Below, in pieces: positions 1 to 23,900 of a stretch of DNA of 64,000 nt. The notes below the pieces were generated by a model. The model was not told the DNA's origin, ran no database searches, and saw nothing but the letters and a program-made list of their open reading frames with translations. The stretch comes from Ampullaceana balthica (taxonomy: Eukaryota > Mollusca > Gastropoda > Lymnaeidae): contig CALYLW010000162.1 of NCBI GenBank assembly GCA_944989445.1, forward strand, positions 419,001-483,000, read 5' to 3'. Numbering within the stretch: the stretch's first letter is position 1; each line of letters begins with the position of its first letter. Made by a program: the position numbers and the translations under genes.

Positions 1-1792
1 GACCGACAATTAGTTGTTGTAAAAGAGAAAACAAAAAGGGCAAGAAGTTCTTGTTAGAATATTTGACATTATAAATCCTGGCGAAATTGAATATGAATTT
101 TTGAGGTCACAGAGAGGGCAATACTGTTGCAAATAAAGGCAATATTCTGGGACTAACGCATTAGCTTGCAAAGTATGTTCGAGCACTCCGAGAACATAGT
201 GGGAAAAGGGGTAAAAAAAAACTTGTCATCTAAAATTCAAACTGAGCTCATAACAATTTTAGGAGATACAGTTCGCGAAAAATCATCTTTCTTCAATAAC
301 AAGACACCAAATATTGTTTCCACTGTATTCGATAGCTCTTCATATATTTGACATAAGGATCAAACAAGTCCAGTTTAGTGATATGTAAAGATTGAAAATC
401 AAAAAGTAGACGCTGTAGAATCTTTCAAAGATTTCATTCAAGGAAAATTATTTTGAATAAATGATGATCTTAAAATAATTGACTGCACAGGCCCAACGTG
501 TGTTAATACTTCTTAAGGGCTGGAAAGTATACAAGAGTTCAACAAAGGCGCAAAAACATAAAATCTCATGTCACAACTCGTTAAAACAGTTAAACCTAAT
601 TTGTTAACATGATACTCCAACTGAAACGAATTCTCCAACTACCTTAGTACACTTGAGCTTTGTTACGTATTCTTTCCCAAGACCATACACTGTTGGAAAT
701 ACATAATTGTTTCTACAAGCAAGGCATTCAGACTTCAGGATACAAAATAGGGAAGATACCATGGAGCCATTTTGAGGTTACCTTGTGAGCTATAGAACTG
801 AAAGATGCAGACAAAAAGCTCAACACGCGAACAGAGGAAAGAACTTTGCTAGTCACAATGACATCTTTTTATTTTCAAAGTTATATTTTTAAAAATGCTA
901 TAAATTCTTTACAAACGTATAGTGCGCAACAAAAACATTTCTTATCAGGGTCTACTCACAGAGAAACTAATGGAATGGGATACTTAAGGGATGCTTTGAC
1001 ATTTGATAAAAATTTATGTGGAGACCTCATCATTTTAATCGAACCTTCCAATCAAAGAACAAGAGAGCATATTTTTGGTGATCGAAGCAAATATTTATGT
1101 ATCCATGCTATGTAGAATAACAGTTAAGAAGAAATTTGGTTTCTTCATAAGATGAGATTAAAAGTATATAAATTTGTGTGAAGCTTTGGGAGTTATATAT
1201 AATTTAGAAAACATACATGATTTTCGTACACCAGATAATCTACTGGACTTTGAAATTTATTTTTCAATTAGAGTATTCAAAATATGCCACATGACATAGT
1301 CAGGCAAGGAATATTTTAACCCCATGAATAGAAAAAAAAATTAATGAGTTCAAGAGTAGGTGTTTTATTTAAGCTTATAAAGATATTTAGGCTCGAAGTT
1401 ACCCTGCCTAAAATAATATAATTAATTCGAACATTGCCTACAACTGTCTTAAGTAATGCAGGGAGTTAAAAAGGCTTCTCTAAAATTATTTGAATGATAA
1501 ACTAATAACGATCAATTACGAATACACCAAAATTGTCTAATCTATTGTTATTTTTGGCGATTGGGCATACATTGGATGAAAACATTCATACGTGAACGAT
1601 TGAGCCATGAGGAAAACATATAACTTTAATTTCATTAAAGAAATTAAGCCTTTCTTTTTAACATAAAATTATATAGTGTTCTTATATTACTTTCTAATTA
1701 TTTTTTTACTTTATACCATTAACATATTTTTAGGGGGGGGGCGGCAAATTTGGTTTCTGCCCCGTGCGGCCAATACCCACGCTACGCCGCTG
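1..1792 (+). mobile_element. hAT transposon relic, DUF4371/ZMYM1-like transposase, 5' end outside the window
   Basis: A decayed hAT element. Translation of about 180-480 gives broken DUF4371-type sequence: a start like LSSKIQTELITILGDTV, then FDSS, HKDQ and YVKIENQKVD after stops. Around 1420-1500 the hAT C-terminal dimerisation motif RTLPTTV is readable, followed by a stop and KGFSK. The 3' end is a G-rich stretch running into CTACGCCGCTG at 1782-1792, the reverse of a CAGCGGCGTAGC-type hAT terminus. The frame is broken in many places, so this is a pseudogene. About 1345-1792 is shared with the split copy at 27365-29411. Confidence 0.75.
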
Positions 1793-2440
1793 TTTCTGGC
1801 AATCATTGACAATTTTCTTCAGCCCTACAGCATGGATCAGACGTATATAAAGACATCCATGAGAAATTTGGCTTTCTTTCAAACCAAACTGAGCTCAGCA
1901 ATGACACCATCCGATGGGTAGCAGCCAAGTTAACTCAAAACACGTGCACAGAGCTCTAAAAATGTTAGTGTCTTTGAATGAGCAAAATTGTACACAGTCC
2001 TTTCCCTTCATCGCACTTCTTATCTATCTCTCAATGATGACATCAAACTGCAGCGGAGAGTGATCAATTTCAAAGTTGAAAAGAATGAAGTTAAAAGTTG
2101 CATGGCACAATAAAGACTGAGAATGGTCTCTCTAATGAGCATTGAAAAGGAACTTAGCTTTACTTACTTGATTGATAACTTCGCCATGAGAAAAGTTTGC
2201 AAACGAAAGATATATGTTGAAATAAATAATAATAAATATTTTTTATGAAATTTGGAGCCATGTAACTTTAAATTAATTAAATTGACTTCTATTTAATTTT
2301 TTGTCTTATTACTCACTGCCTTACAAGTTACAGTCTTATATTAGCTGCTAGCAATCATTTTATTTAAATGGACGCTGGCTGGATCGGGCCCCCAGTTTGA
2401 ATTGCAGCCAGGGGCCCCATGCAGTCTTAATGCGCCCCTG
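1793..2440 (+). mobile_element. Second hAT relic, C-terminal transposase remnant and 3' terminus
   Basis: Directly after the first relic, 1817-2215 translates in shifting frames to hAT C-terminal sequence: HEKFGFLSNQTELSNDTIRW, then NCSGE, SKLKRMK and a terminal IDNFAMRKVCKRK. The ending CTTAATGCGCCCCTG at 2426-2440 is the reverse of CAGGGGCGCATTAAG, a typical hAT terminal inverted repeat. It is out of frame and cannot make a transposase. The first relic may have inserted into this one, but the left half is outside the window. Confidence 0.65.
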
Positions 2441-2499
2441 TCAGTAGTGCTCGAACTCTTTTAAAAGCAAAGGCAAGTGATCATGCACCAAGTGGGAGA

Positions 2500-4388
2500 A
2501 CCACAACCACAGTGTGCCACACAACCACAGTATGCTACACGACCACAGTGTGCCACACGACCACAGTGTGCCACACAACCACAGTGTGCCACACAACCAC
2601 AGTGTGCCACACAACCACAGTATGCTACACCACCACAGTGTGCCACACGACCACAGTGTGCCACACAAACACAGTGTGCCACACGACCACAGTGTGCCAC
2701 ACAAACACAGTGTGCCACACGACCACAGTGTGCCACACAACCACAGTGTACCACACAACCACAGTGTGCTACACGACCACATTGTACCACACAACCACAG
2801 TGTACCACACGACCACAGTGTGCCACACGACCACAGTGTGCCACACAACCACAGTGTGCTACACGACCACATTGTACCACACAACCACATTGTACCACAC
2901 AACCACAGTGTACCACACGACCACAGAGTGCCACACGACCACAGTATGCCACACAACCAGTATGCCCTACAACCAGTGTGCCACACAACCACAGTGTGCC
3001 ACACAACCACAGTGTACCACACGACCACAGTGTACCGCACGACCACAGTATGCCACACAACCACAGTATGCCACATGACCACAGTGTGTCACACGACCAC
3101 AGTATGCCACACAACCACAGTGTGCCACACAACCAGTGTACCACACGACAACAGTGTGCCACACAACCAGTGTGCCACAGAACCACAGTGTGCCACACAA
3201 CCACAGTGTACCACACGACCACAGTGTACCGCACGACCACAGTGTGCCACACAACCACAGTATGCCACACGACCACAGTGTGCCACACGACCACAGTATG
3301 CCACACAACCACAGTGTGCCACACAACCAGTGTACCACACGACAACAGTGTGCCACACAACCAGTGTGCCACAGAACCACAGTGTGCCCTACAACCAGTG
3401 TGTCACAAAACCACAGTGGGCCACACGACCGCAGTGTACCACACGACCACAGTGTGCCCTACAACCAGTGTGCCACACAACAACAGTGTGCCCTACAACC
3501 AGTGTGCCACACAACCACAGTGTGCCACACATCCACAGTGTACCACACGACCACAGTGTACCACACGACCACAGTTTGCCACACAACCAGTGTGCCACAC
3601 AACCAGTGTGCCACACGACCACAGTATGCCACACAACCAGTGTGCCACACAACCACAGTGTGCCACACGACCACAGTGTGCCACACGACCAGTGTGCCAC
3701 ACAACCAGTGTGCCACACAACCAGTGTACCACACAACCACAGTGTGCCCTACAACCAGTGTGCCACACGACCACAGTGTGCCACACAACCAGTGTGCCAC
3801 ACAACCACAGTGTGCCCTACAACCAGTGTACCACACGACCACAGTGTGCCACACAACCAGTGTGCCACACAACCAGTGTGCCACACAACCAGTGTGCCAC
3901 ACGACCAGTATGCCACACAACCAGTGTGCCACACAACCAGTGTACCACACAACCACAGTGTGCCCTACAACCAGTGTGCCACACGACCACAGTGTGCCCT
4001 ACAACCAGTGTGCCACACAACCAGTGTGCCACACAACCACAGTGTGCCCTACAACCAGTGTGCCACACAACCACAGTGTGCCCTACAACCAGTATGCCAC
4101 ACAACCAGTGTGCCACACAACCACAGTGTACCACACGACCACAGTGTGCCACACAACCAGTGTGCCACACAACCACAGTGTGCCCTACAACCAGTGTACC
4201 ACACGACCACAGTGTGCCACACAACCAGTGTGCCACACGACCACAGTGTGCCACACAACCAGTGTGCCACACAACCACAGTGTGCCCTACAACCAGTGTA
4301 CCACACGACCACAGTGTGCCACACAACCAGTGTACCACACGACCACAGTGTGCCACACAACCACAGTGTGCCACACAACCAGTGTGCT
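2500..4388. repeat. 1.9 kb minisatellite, mixed 18- and 16-bp units
   Basis: Tandem units of CCACAGTGTGCCACACAA (18 bp) are mixed with shortened forms such as CCAGTGTGCCACACAA and CCCTACAACCAGTGTG. The first 450 bp is almost pure 18-mers; the rest is a mosaic of both lengths. A longer block is repeated with a shift of 194 bp: the rare variant TACCGCAC occurs at 3033 and 3227, and CGACAACAG at 3146 and 3340. Long open frames exist on both strands only because stops are absent from the unit; they have no domain and are not annotated as genes. Confidence 0.95.
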
Positions 4389-5326
4389 AGTAAAACTTTT
4401 AAGCGCCATCTCTCCAACGTACCTTCAGCAATGTTCCCTTTATTAATGCATGCAGCGCTCGGATGCACAGATATTGCACCGACACCACGCAGCAGCTTAG
4501 AATTACCTCACAGCAAATTTTGATAAGGTAATATAATATCTGGTTTGTGGGGTGTAGAGTTTTACACACACACACACACAGAGTGGATGATGTGAACCTT
4601 GCAACGAGTTTGTTATATTACAACAAACAGAGGGAACAACGACCTTCAATAGCATACCAATCACGTTGGTTTACCCTTTTAACCGGTCCAGCAGCAAAAG
4701 ACCACCAAACTCCAGTATTGAGTACGAGAGTAAAACAGCGACATTTCAACAATAATGTAGACTATAACTATATGCTTATATTTTATTACTTGGCGGTTAG
4801 CTGAAATTTCAACTCAACTGCCCCACCAATGAGGGCACGGTGGCCGAGCTAGCCACACAATCCCCTCGTATGACGTGGCTATAGATAGTGTGCATAAGCC
4901 AACATGGCCTAACAGGGAACTTTACATAACCTCAACAAAAATGAGGCATTCTTTCAAAAAATTCATTCTGTCAGCAGAGTAATGTGTTGCTATTTATTAG
5001 TAGCAGTAGCAGTTCAAAAAGTAAAAACTTTTAGCATCAACATAATTTTTTCCACATTTGAGATTTTGATAATCTTTAAATCCTTGTATTGAAAGAAATT
5101 ATAAATTGAATAATGTACAGAGGGGGCATATATTCCACTGATTTAGACTCCTTGTTTTTACAACAAAAATGAGTCCTTTATAAAAAATATGTATATTCCA
5201 GATTTAAGAAAATTGGAATAGTTTTATACACAAAAACATTCGCAAACTAATCTGATCAAATAAAACTATGCATACAACCTTAAAACTAAAAATGCCACAA
5301 TACATCCCTGATCATAAATACCATCA
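4389..5326. other. Non-coding stretch
   Basis: No gene is recognised. A short (CA)n tract lies at 4564-4580. The remainder is AT-rich with short open frames only. Confidence 0.6.
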
Positions 5327-5500
5327 CTTTGACAGACAAATAACGTCACTTTGACAGACAAATAACGTCACTTTGACAGACAAATAACTTCACTTTGACA
5401 GACAAAAAACTTCACTTTGACAGACAAAGAATGTCACTTTGACAGACAAATGACTTCACTTTGACAGACATACATTTGACACATAACTTCACTTTCACAG
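5327..5500. repeat. 22-bp minisatellite, about 8 copies
   Basis: Units of CACTTTGACAGACAAATAAC plus two bases are repeated in tandem with small changes (ACGT, ACTT, AAACTT, TGACTT endings). It lies downstream of GALE. Confidence 0.9.
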
Positions 5501-7925
5501 GGATTATTGGAAATAAAGAAAGATAAAAAATATTATGACATAATTTTTTATTGAATGATGAAAACCATGACCATGTTGAATACACAAACTAGATTACTGT
5601 ATGTTTTTATTTGTTAAAACTGCTTTTTTATAATTAAAAACATATTGAGAATTGAGATCCACATGACAAATGAATAAATTAAAACTAAAAATGTTTTCCT
5701 TTATAAAAAATAAAAAAAAACTATTTTTTTCTCTCTAATTTAAACTAAATCCCAAAAGAATCTTAAATTAGTTATAACATATTTTTTTCCTTTGCACTAT
5801 GCCATACAAGCAGCGGTGTAGATTTTAAAAAAAAAGTTTAAGAGTAATTTTATAAAGGTTTTATTCCTTTCAAAAACGACATTGCTGTTAATATTTTGTA
5901 CTCTTGTATGCATTTTGTCATCAGTTTGGGTCTCCCATGTCAAGGAAAACCAGAGTGTGACAGACTTTACCCTCTCCATTGTATACAAGCATATATAAAT
6001 ATTGCAAAAAGTTTAAATTACCTTTATAAGAAATATAAAATTATCAAGGCTACAAAATTTATTTTAACTTTAGAATTCAGTAAAAATGGCTGTAAAATGT
6101 TCAGACTTCACACTAGCATACTTTATAATATAAATGGCTTTACTCTTGTAAATTGTGTAAAATTATAAATTTAAAAATCTTTCACAGATTTTAACACAGA
6201 AAAGGAATGAACAATAATTATATTTTTTTAAAAAAACAGACATTGATTATGTTTAAATGCATGATACATTTATAATAATAATAATAGGAACAATGTAATT
6301 TATTGTGAATTAAAAATTTACTTTAATAAGGTTAATTATACAATTTATTTCATAGACCAGCTGAGATTTTTTTTATAAAGATTGTGCTTGTAAAAATAAA
6401 AACTATTTCTATAAAAATGAAATTAAATTTTAAAAATTATCATCAACATAATATGATTAATTTAAATTTTACTTTTTGTATATGAGATAAAACAATGGCC
6501 CAATAAAATACAAAGAGCAATTCACAATGCCAGGAATGTGATTGAAGCTCTATAGTCAAACACCAAAATTTCTAAGTTTCACAGATGTTTTAGAATTTTA
6601 GCTTTTAGTAAATTCGAAGTCAAATCTGATAAAACAATGTCTTATAAATTATAACTCCATAAATGAAACATTTAGAAACGTATAAGAAATTTTTAACTTT
6701 TATAATTTATATGCAAGTCATTAATAACTTGAGAATGCATGAAATACGGATCAAAGTTTTTTAAAATACAATAAAAGCACCATTATTTGATTGAATTAAC
6801 ATAAAATTATAAAAGCCCTTTTCATAAAATAATAACCTGTAAAAATGTGTTTTCTTATTCCCACTTATAAGTTATGGACTGAGAAATGATTTCTTTCCAC
6901 AACCTTCCAACTCCTCCAATCAACCTTATAAAATATTAGATGATAATTCCAAATGAATGGTATCCACATGACTCAGTCTCAGCAAATAATGCAGACATCC
7001 ATCAAAATTTTAAAATAACACTTGCATGTTTTAGGGCTAATGTTTTTAAAAAAAAAGGTAATAATACAATGACTTGCATGTTTAATAAATAAAAATTAAA
7101 ATAAATCCTGCCAATGACTGGAATGATAGTTCCATTCACACAGAATATTATAATATACATTCATTTCTAGAAAGAAAAAAATGGGTCTGTAAATGGGATC
7201 TGTTATTTTCTAGCATGGCTTTTTGATATTCAAAGAATCTAAGTACGGCAGACAAAACTGTTAAAAATAAATAAATAAATAAAATGACTATGTGTAAAAA
7301 TTCACTCCATAGAAAGAGTAGATCTATTTAGTTGATTTTAGATAAATAATGTACACAAAAAAGGCATCGAGCAAACAGTCAAGAAAACAAGCAAAGCAGG
7401 AACAATTATTGTATGATTATTTCACTGCTGGTACAACTATCAACACAGTGTAGATTTCTTCGTTGAATAAGTTAAGGTAAAATGTAAGATTTCCAGTATA
7501 AAATCAGAATATTTTGATTATAAATTTTTTCCTCTTGAATATCAGAATATCATGTTATTTAACTCGGTACATTAATTCATTAACTGGAAGTCTCATCCAA
7601 TTAATCTCAGTTTGGTCATGGAAAAATATTCAAGATATAAAACGTGGTCAAGAAAATCAAATGCACATTATATCAAATACATGTAAATGGGAATGTTTTA
7701 AATAACAAATGCTTGTGAAACCATTAAAATATATTCATAATTTGTCCAACACCAATATGATCAACATATTAATATGTTACATTAAACAGTAAATTACTAT
7801 AGAAACTGGCAAGATATTGTATTCACTTGTGCTCCAAATATGATACAAGTAAGAGAGCTGTGTTTCACTGTCTTTACATAGAGCAGTCTGGTACTACAAT
7901 GATTATTTTACTATCATTTTGACCA
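5501..7925 (-). other. AT-rich GALE 3' flank, probably 3' UTR in part
   Basis: No coding exon is visible on either strand. The stretch follows the GALE stop codon on the minus strand and contains several AATAAA hexamers on that strand (TTTATT on plus, for example 5547-5552). I cannot tell which polyadenylation site is used. Confidence 0.4.
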
Positions 7926-18726
<10,801 letters not shown>

Positions 18727-19308
18727 CCGTATATACTTGTTCTATAGCTCGATCATTCATAAGCCGACCCAACTCTTTTGGAAGAGAATAGCATAAAAAG
18801 TGTGTAACCCGCTCATAAGCCGACCCCAAAAATAATAGGACAGCGTAAACAAAATATGTTAAATTGGTGACTTTATATAATACTCTTTGTGTAATACTTT
18901 TCTTTGTATTTCCTACTATTTTGTACTATCTATCTTTGTCTTTGTGCTCTTTGTTAGGCTGGAGTTACCAGTAATTTTATTGTTGTTTTGTTTCTTTGGT
19001 AAACAGTGGCAAAAGCGCATACATTAAAATTTGTTGTTAAAGACAAAATTTGTAAAAGAATTTATTAAAACATTCACGAAATAAATAAAATGATTAAATA
19101 AGGTAAGTGCAGCTGTTTAATATTTTTATAGCTTCTGGTAGAGCAGTCGAATCTTGTAGAATGTAGACAAGGATCTTGATGATCTACAATAATAACACTG
19201 ATATTCAATGTACATGCAGAAATCACCTATGACCCGCTCGAAAGCCGACCCCCTAACCTTTTCCCCTAGAGTTTGTCCAAAAAAAGTCGGCTTTAGAATG
19301 AGTATATA
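18727..19308. mobile_element. MITE-like element with GTATATACT ends
   Basis: Left end CCGTATATACTTGTTCTATA and, reversed on the right, CTGTATATACTCATTCTAAA form imperfect inverted termini. AAGCCGACCC motifs lie near both ends (18765, 18815, 19245). No coding remnant is seen. Its right end touches the next hAT element, so the exact border is uncertain. Confidence 0.6.
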
Positions 19309-21795
19309 CAGTGGCATAACAATGGCTTGGCATTGGGGCAGTTGCCAAGGGCGCCGGACTGCGCCAGTTCATAAGGGCGCCGCTAAATCTCTAATTTTAC
19401 AATTTTTATTTAAATAAATATTTCACTTTTATCCTCGATAACAAAAAAAGTGAATAATTAATGATATTTAAATATTTTTCATTGAAACCGTTATAATATT
19501 TGGACTGGAAACATCTAAACCAACAAATTCAAAATCACGAAAATTTGTGGCAACACATAAACAATTTTACGAATTTGAAATTTATTGAAAAATGGCTTGG
19601 CAAGGGTGGACTAATTGACAACTTTGCACAAGCAGCAATGAAAAGCAAAATTTTGAAATGGCGCCATACATGGACTATAATATTAAAATGTATATTGTTT
19701 TGTGCTGAAAACAACTTAACTTTTTGTGGACACAACAAGATGGAGGTATATTTTTTAATCTGATAAAATTGGTGAGTCAGTTTTATGTTGGTTTTAAAAA
19801 TTCCCTTGAATCTCATATTAAAAATCACACTAGCGATTTGTCGTCAACAATCCAGAATCAATTTATTAATTTGTTATCAGTGAAAGTACAAAGTGAAATA
19901 ATAAAAGAAATTCAAGAAGCTAAATATAGTATAATATTTGATAGCACTCCGGATGTATCTCATAAAGACCAATTAACTGAAATGATTGGGTATGTGAAAT
20001 TGTCAGATAAAGAATATAACATTGAAGAGAGGTTCGTTGGTTTCATAAACACTATAGAAAAAACAAGAGAAGGAATTGTCTTGGAAATTAAAGCAGCATT
20101 AATTTAAAATGGTTTATCACTTGAATATGTATGTGGCCAAGGTTACGATAATGGGGCCAACATGACAGGGAAGTACAAAGGAGTTCAAGCCATACTTTAA
20201 AAAGAGAATAAACTTGTCGGTATATCCCGTGTTGTGCACATAGTCTTAATTTGGTAGGTGTGCACACGGCCAGCATTGATGCAGATGTTGAGACATTTTT
20301 CAGAATTATACAGGCATTGTAAAAAAATTTCTCCTCGTCAACTTGTAGATGGGAAAAATATCCTCAGTCTCTGAAATCAGCCTAAAGAAGCATACGGACA
20401 CAAGATGGTGCTCCAAAGCAAATGCTGTTAGTGCTGTATATGAGCACCTGGATCAAATTATTTTAGTATTATTTGAAATGAAGGCTAATCCCTTACTTGG
20501 TGACGCATTACCTGTTTCTAAATCATTGCACCGTCAAATCAATAGTTACAAGTTCATTGCTTGTATGACTATTTGGAATTTGTTATTGGAAAAGAAATAC
20601 AAGGATATTTATCTATCATTGTTAATAAAAAGGACTTTTAAATAACTTTGAAGATCTAAGAACTAATGAAATCTACAAAGTTTCTGCCAAAATTGAAGAA
20701 ACGTGAATTAAAATGAAAATCGAGCAGTTCAAAAAAGGAAAGCAAACGAATGCCAAGAGAGCATGCTGAAGATGAAGGACCTAACTTGGATAAATTCAAA
20801 ATTTCTTTTTTTGTTGCAATCATTGATTTAATAATGATGCAGTTAAAAGAAGATTTGTTTATCGGAAAAATATAGCTGAAGACTTTAATTTTCTGACTGG
20901 CAAAGCATTTCAATCATTTGCAATGGCAGATTTAGAATCTAAAGCTGTTTTATAAATCATTATCAGGCAAATATCATGAAATAAATAAAGAGCAATTTAT
21001 AATTGAAATAAAATGCTTTAAACACCAAATGATTGAACTACATGTATTGCAAAAAAAAACAGATGACATTTTTCATTTAGATCTTCTAAATATTCTCACT
21101 ATATGGGAATTGCAAGAATCGTTCCCAAATATCGAACAATCTCTGAAAACATTTCTTACAATGCCAACCACAGTAGCCACTGCTGAAAGGAGTTCCAGCA
21201 AACTAAAAATTATCAAAAATTACTTGAGATGTACGTCCATTGAAAGTGAACTTACCAGTCAAATAAACTTCGATGAAATAATCAATAATTTTGCAAACAT
21301 TAAAGCAAGAAATGTTAAGCTTTGAAATAGGACATAGGAGTGGATCGGAGGAGTGTTACTTAAATTTACTTTTAATGGTGAGTTTCTATAGTTATGTATG
21401 AGATAGTGAGTATGATATATTGACACTATTGTTTTTATTTATAATACATGATACTTCAAGTTTTGCTTTAGTCTTTATTAACGCAAACAATATCCAGTTT
21501 TATCCACCAATTTATTTGGTATTATTTAGTAAATAATAAACTGCAAATTATTATTATTGTTCCTGTCTTTTGCATTTTTTATATTCACATTGTATAACTG
21601 TCACTGTCAGACAACGTAAATATTGATAGTGTATTGTCATAGTCATAAATAAAATAAGAGAAATTCAATTATTTTTTTCTAAGAGAAATTCAATTATTTT
21701 TTCCTAACAATTGAAAAAATCGCAAAGCTGAATCTTGTCAATTTATCAAGGGCGCCAAAAATAAATTGGCCAAGGCTCAAAAACCCGCTATACTG
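19309..21795 (+). mobile_element. ZMYM1-like (DUF4371) hAT pseudogene element
   Basis: Begins CAGTGGCATAAC and ends near GCTATACTG. Related inner motifs occur at both ends: CCAAGGGCGCC on the left, AAGGGCGCC and GGCCAAGG on the right. Coding remnants in order: 19500-19763 (MDWKHLNQQIQNHENLW...), 19724-20107 (SSTIQNQFINLL, IIFDSTPDVSHKDQLTEMIG), about 20110-20200 (GQGYDNGANMTGKYKGVQAI), 20349-20645, and 21029-21325 (FLTMPTTVATAERSSSKLKI, IKNYLR). These are the DUF4371 and hAT dimerisation regions, broken by several stops and frameshifts. No clean target duplication was found. Confidence 0.85.
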
Positions 21796-22462
21796 TAATT
21801 GTTTTTTATAGATTATACAATCTGAGTCCGAACCAGTGAGTCCATTATTACCAGTGACCAGTGTATAGACAGTATAATATATTATAGAGTATATTATATA
21901 TGTAAAAGAAAAGAGTAAAGACAGTTCCGTAAAGTAAATTAGTATTATTAGTAAAGTAAGCAGAACTCCGAAGTAAAAGCTGGGCCCATGCTTATCATCA
22001 TCAAGCAATCATAATCAATGTCATCATAATCATTGACATCATTATCATGCAGACCTTTATAATTTATTTTTAATTAAATTACTAATTTGTACAGTACACA
22101 GTTGTTATTAAACAGTTTAAAGTTTAAAACAGTATCAGTATGAAGTATGTGTCATGTGTATATACTAACTTATATTATATTATTATAATATTACTATACT
22201 ATTGCACTATTATTTACAGTACTAACTTAATTTAATAGTACAGTTTGGAGTACAGAATTGAATGTAATAGTAATATTACTACCAATGTTAAACTATACTA
22301 TATAGACTAGTACTATACTATACTAAACTATAATAATAATAGTAATACTAATTCCTGTAACTTAACTGATTAACTCATTAACTGTCTTACTCTTAACTAA
22401 CTACTTATAGTTATAGTAATACTAATACTAAACTAATAGTATAGTATAGTTAATATTAATAG
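21796..22462. other. AT-rich spacer
   Basis: Low-complexity TA- and ACTA-rich sequence without coding potential. Confidence 0.6.
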
Positions 22463-22705
22463 TAGGGCTGCGGAAATTATTGATTAATTTCTCGATTAAT
22501 CGCTAAAAATTTTATCGATTAAATATTGATTCAAATTTAAGAAAATATTTATAATATTTTTTAAAAACTTTAGTAATAAATAATAAATTATTAATAATAA
22601 TTTATATATATAATTTTTACGTACAAACATCTCCCGCGTAATATTAAAATTTATATTATTAATTTATGTTGACCGGCAGACGTCAACTATAAAATGGCTG
22701 ACAGC

Positions 22706-22894
22706 CAGAGCCATCTTTACATCATTTTGGGCCCCTGGGCAAAGAAATAGTGTTGGGCCCTTCCCCCGCAGGAATAAAAAATGATTGATTATACATAATA
22801 TATATAAATAAACATATTCCCATGGGGCCCATATGCTCGTGGGCCCCCGGGCAAATGCCCAACGCCAACGGGTCTATGCGTTAAGACGGCCCTG
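22706..22894. mobile_element. 189-bp hAT MITE
   Basis: Ends CAGAGCCATCTT and, reversed on the right, CAGGGCCGTCTT. Exact 8-bp duplication CTGACAGC at 22698-22705 and 22895-22902. GGGCCC-rich inside, no coding. It sits right after the ATGGCTGACAGC start of the BED-finger gene of the host hAT. Confidence 0.9.
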
Positions 22895-22922
22895 CTGACA
22901 GCATCAGCGCTGTTAAATTTAA

Positions 22923-23522
22923 GGCCGATGGTAGACACCGCGTAACGCGCGGTGTCCACTCAGTTGGGTGGATGACACGCATTACACAGTCTGTTTATTT
23001 TGGTATACCCAGTCCACCTTAATAGCTTAAAATTTATTTTTAAAAAGATTTATGATTTTAAAATTAATTTGGTAAAAGCAAAGAGAACGGTGCGCTCGAT
23101 AAATCATATTTTTGGTTGCTATATATTATATATATTTGTTGTTTTTTCTATTTAATTTAATTTAATTTAAAAATAGACAACTAAACCTAACCCAGACCCT
23201 AAAACTACAACCTTAAAAAAAAAGACTCAAACGAAACTCTTTTTCTATTTTAATTTAAAAAATAGACAACTAAACCTAACCCAGACCCTAAAACTGAATC
23301 AACAAACTTTAAAAATAAAAAGACTCAAACGAAACTCGAACCTCCACCTGACACCCAGAGTTCAAGAATCTAATGTCCTAACCGTGAGACCACAGAAGCT
23401 CTTGTAACTAATGAATTTTTAAAAATCTTATAAAGTAGTAAGAGCAAAATGTGACGTCACGTTTACGCGACACCCAAGCTTTACAGTGGATGCCGCGCAT
23501 TGCGCGGTGTCTACCCACTTTG
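22923..23522. mobile_element. 600-bp insertion with 9-bp target duplication
   Basis: Flanked by TAAATTTAA at 22914-22922 and 23523-23531; copy 2 has the empty site. Both ends carry GGTAGACACCGCG followed by GC-rich palindromes (GTAACGCGCGGTGTCC on the left, GCATTGCGCGGTGTC on the right). A 9-bp duplication fits MULE-like elements, but no transposase is present. Inside are two copies of CAACTAAACCTAACCCAGAC and a tRNA-like piece. Confidence 0.75.
23325..23410 (-). other. tRNA-Glu-like sequence inside the 600-bp insertion
   Basis: The minus strand reads TGTGGTCTCACGGTTAGGA, close to an A box of tRNA-Glu, and about 35 bases on GAGGTTCGAGTTTC, close to a B box. The acceptor stem does not pair, so it is not a working tRNA gene; a SINE head or tRNA pseudogene is likely. 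Confidence 0.45.
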
Positions 23523-23900
23523 TAAATTTAAACATATAACTAGAAAGTTGAGCAAATCAAATATGTTGTTTTTAAGCTAACTGCGGATGGCAAAGTCGAA
23601 GATGGTGAAAACGTTTACTGAATTTACTGTGTCCACTGCCATAAACAATTCTCTTTTAAAGGATCAAATACATCGCTGACGTACCACCTTCAGCACAAAT
23701 CAAGTATCAACACATTGTCATGAAATTTAGTTCAAAATATTCTTAATTTTCAATGTCCGTGAGAAATGTTCAGTTTAATGACGTCATAAATTATAAATTT
23801 CTATTTTTGGTTTTAATCGAAATTATCAATTAATTAATCGATAATTTTTCAAAAGTTAACGATTAAATTAAAATTAATCGATAACAGCCCTAATTAATAG

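Larger units (their letters stand above)
22463..23892 (+). mobile_element. BED-finger hAT element, copy 1, with two nested insertions
   Basis: Ends TAGGGCTG and CAGCCCTA, with an exact 8-bp duplication ATTAATAG at 22455-22462 and 23893-23900. The coding part matches copy 2 at 61333-61967 but is cut by two insertions (22706-22894 and 22923-23522). After these, sequence for LTADGKVEDGE and a CHKQFSFKGSNTSLTYHLQH finger follows with a frameshift and stop. The rest of the transposase is absent. Confidence 0.88.

Noticed and set aside
846..1115. 89-codon open frame in the first hAT relic as a separate gene
   Set aside because: It lies inside a decayed transposon and shows no recognisable domain of its own.
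2477..4523. Open frames of 637 and 669 codons over the first minisatellite
   Set aside because: They are pure repeats of QPQCATR or SVPHNH type made by a stop-free 18-bp unit, open in several frames and both strands, with no domain or splice support.
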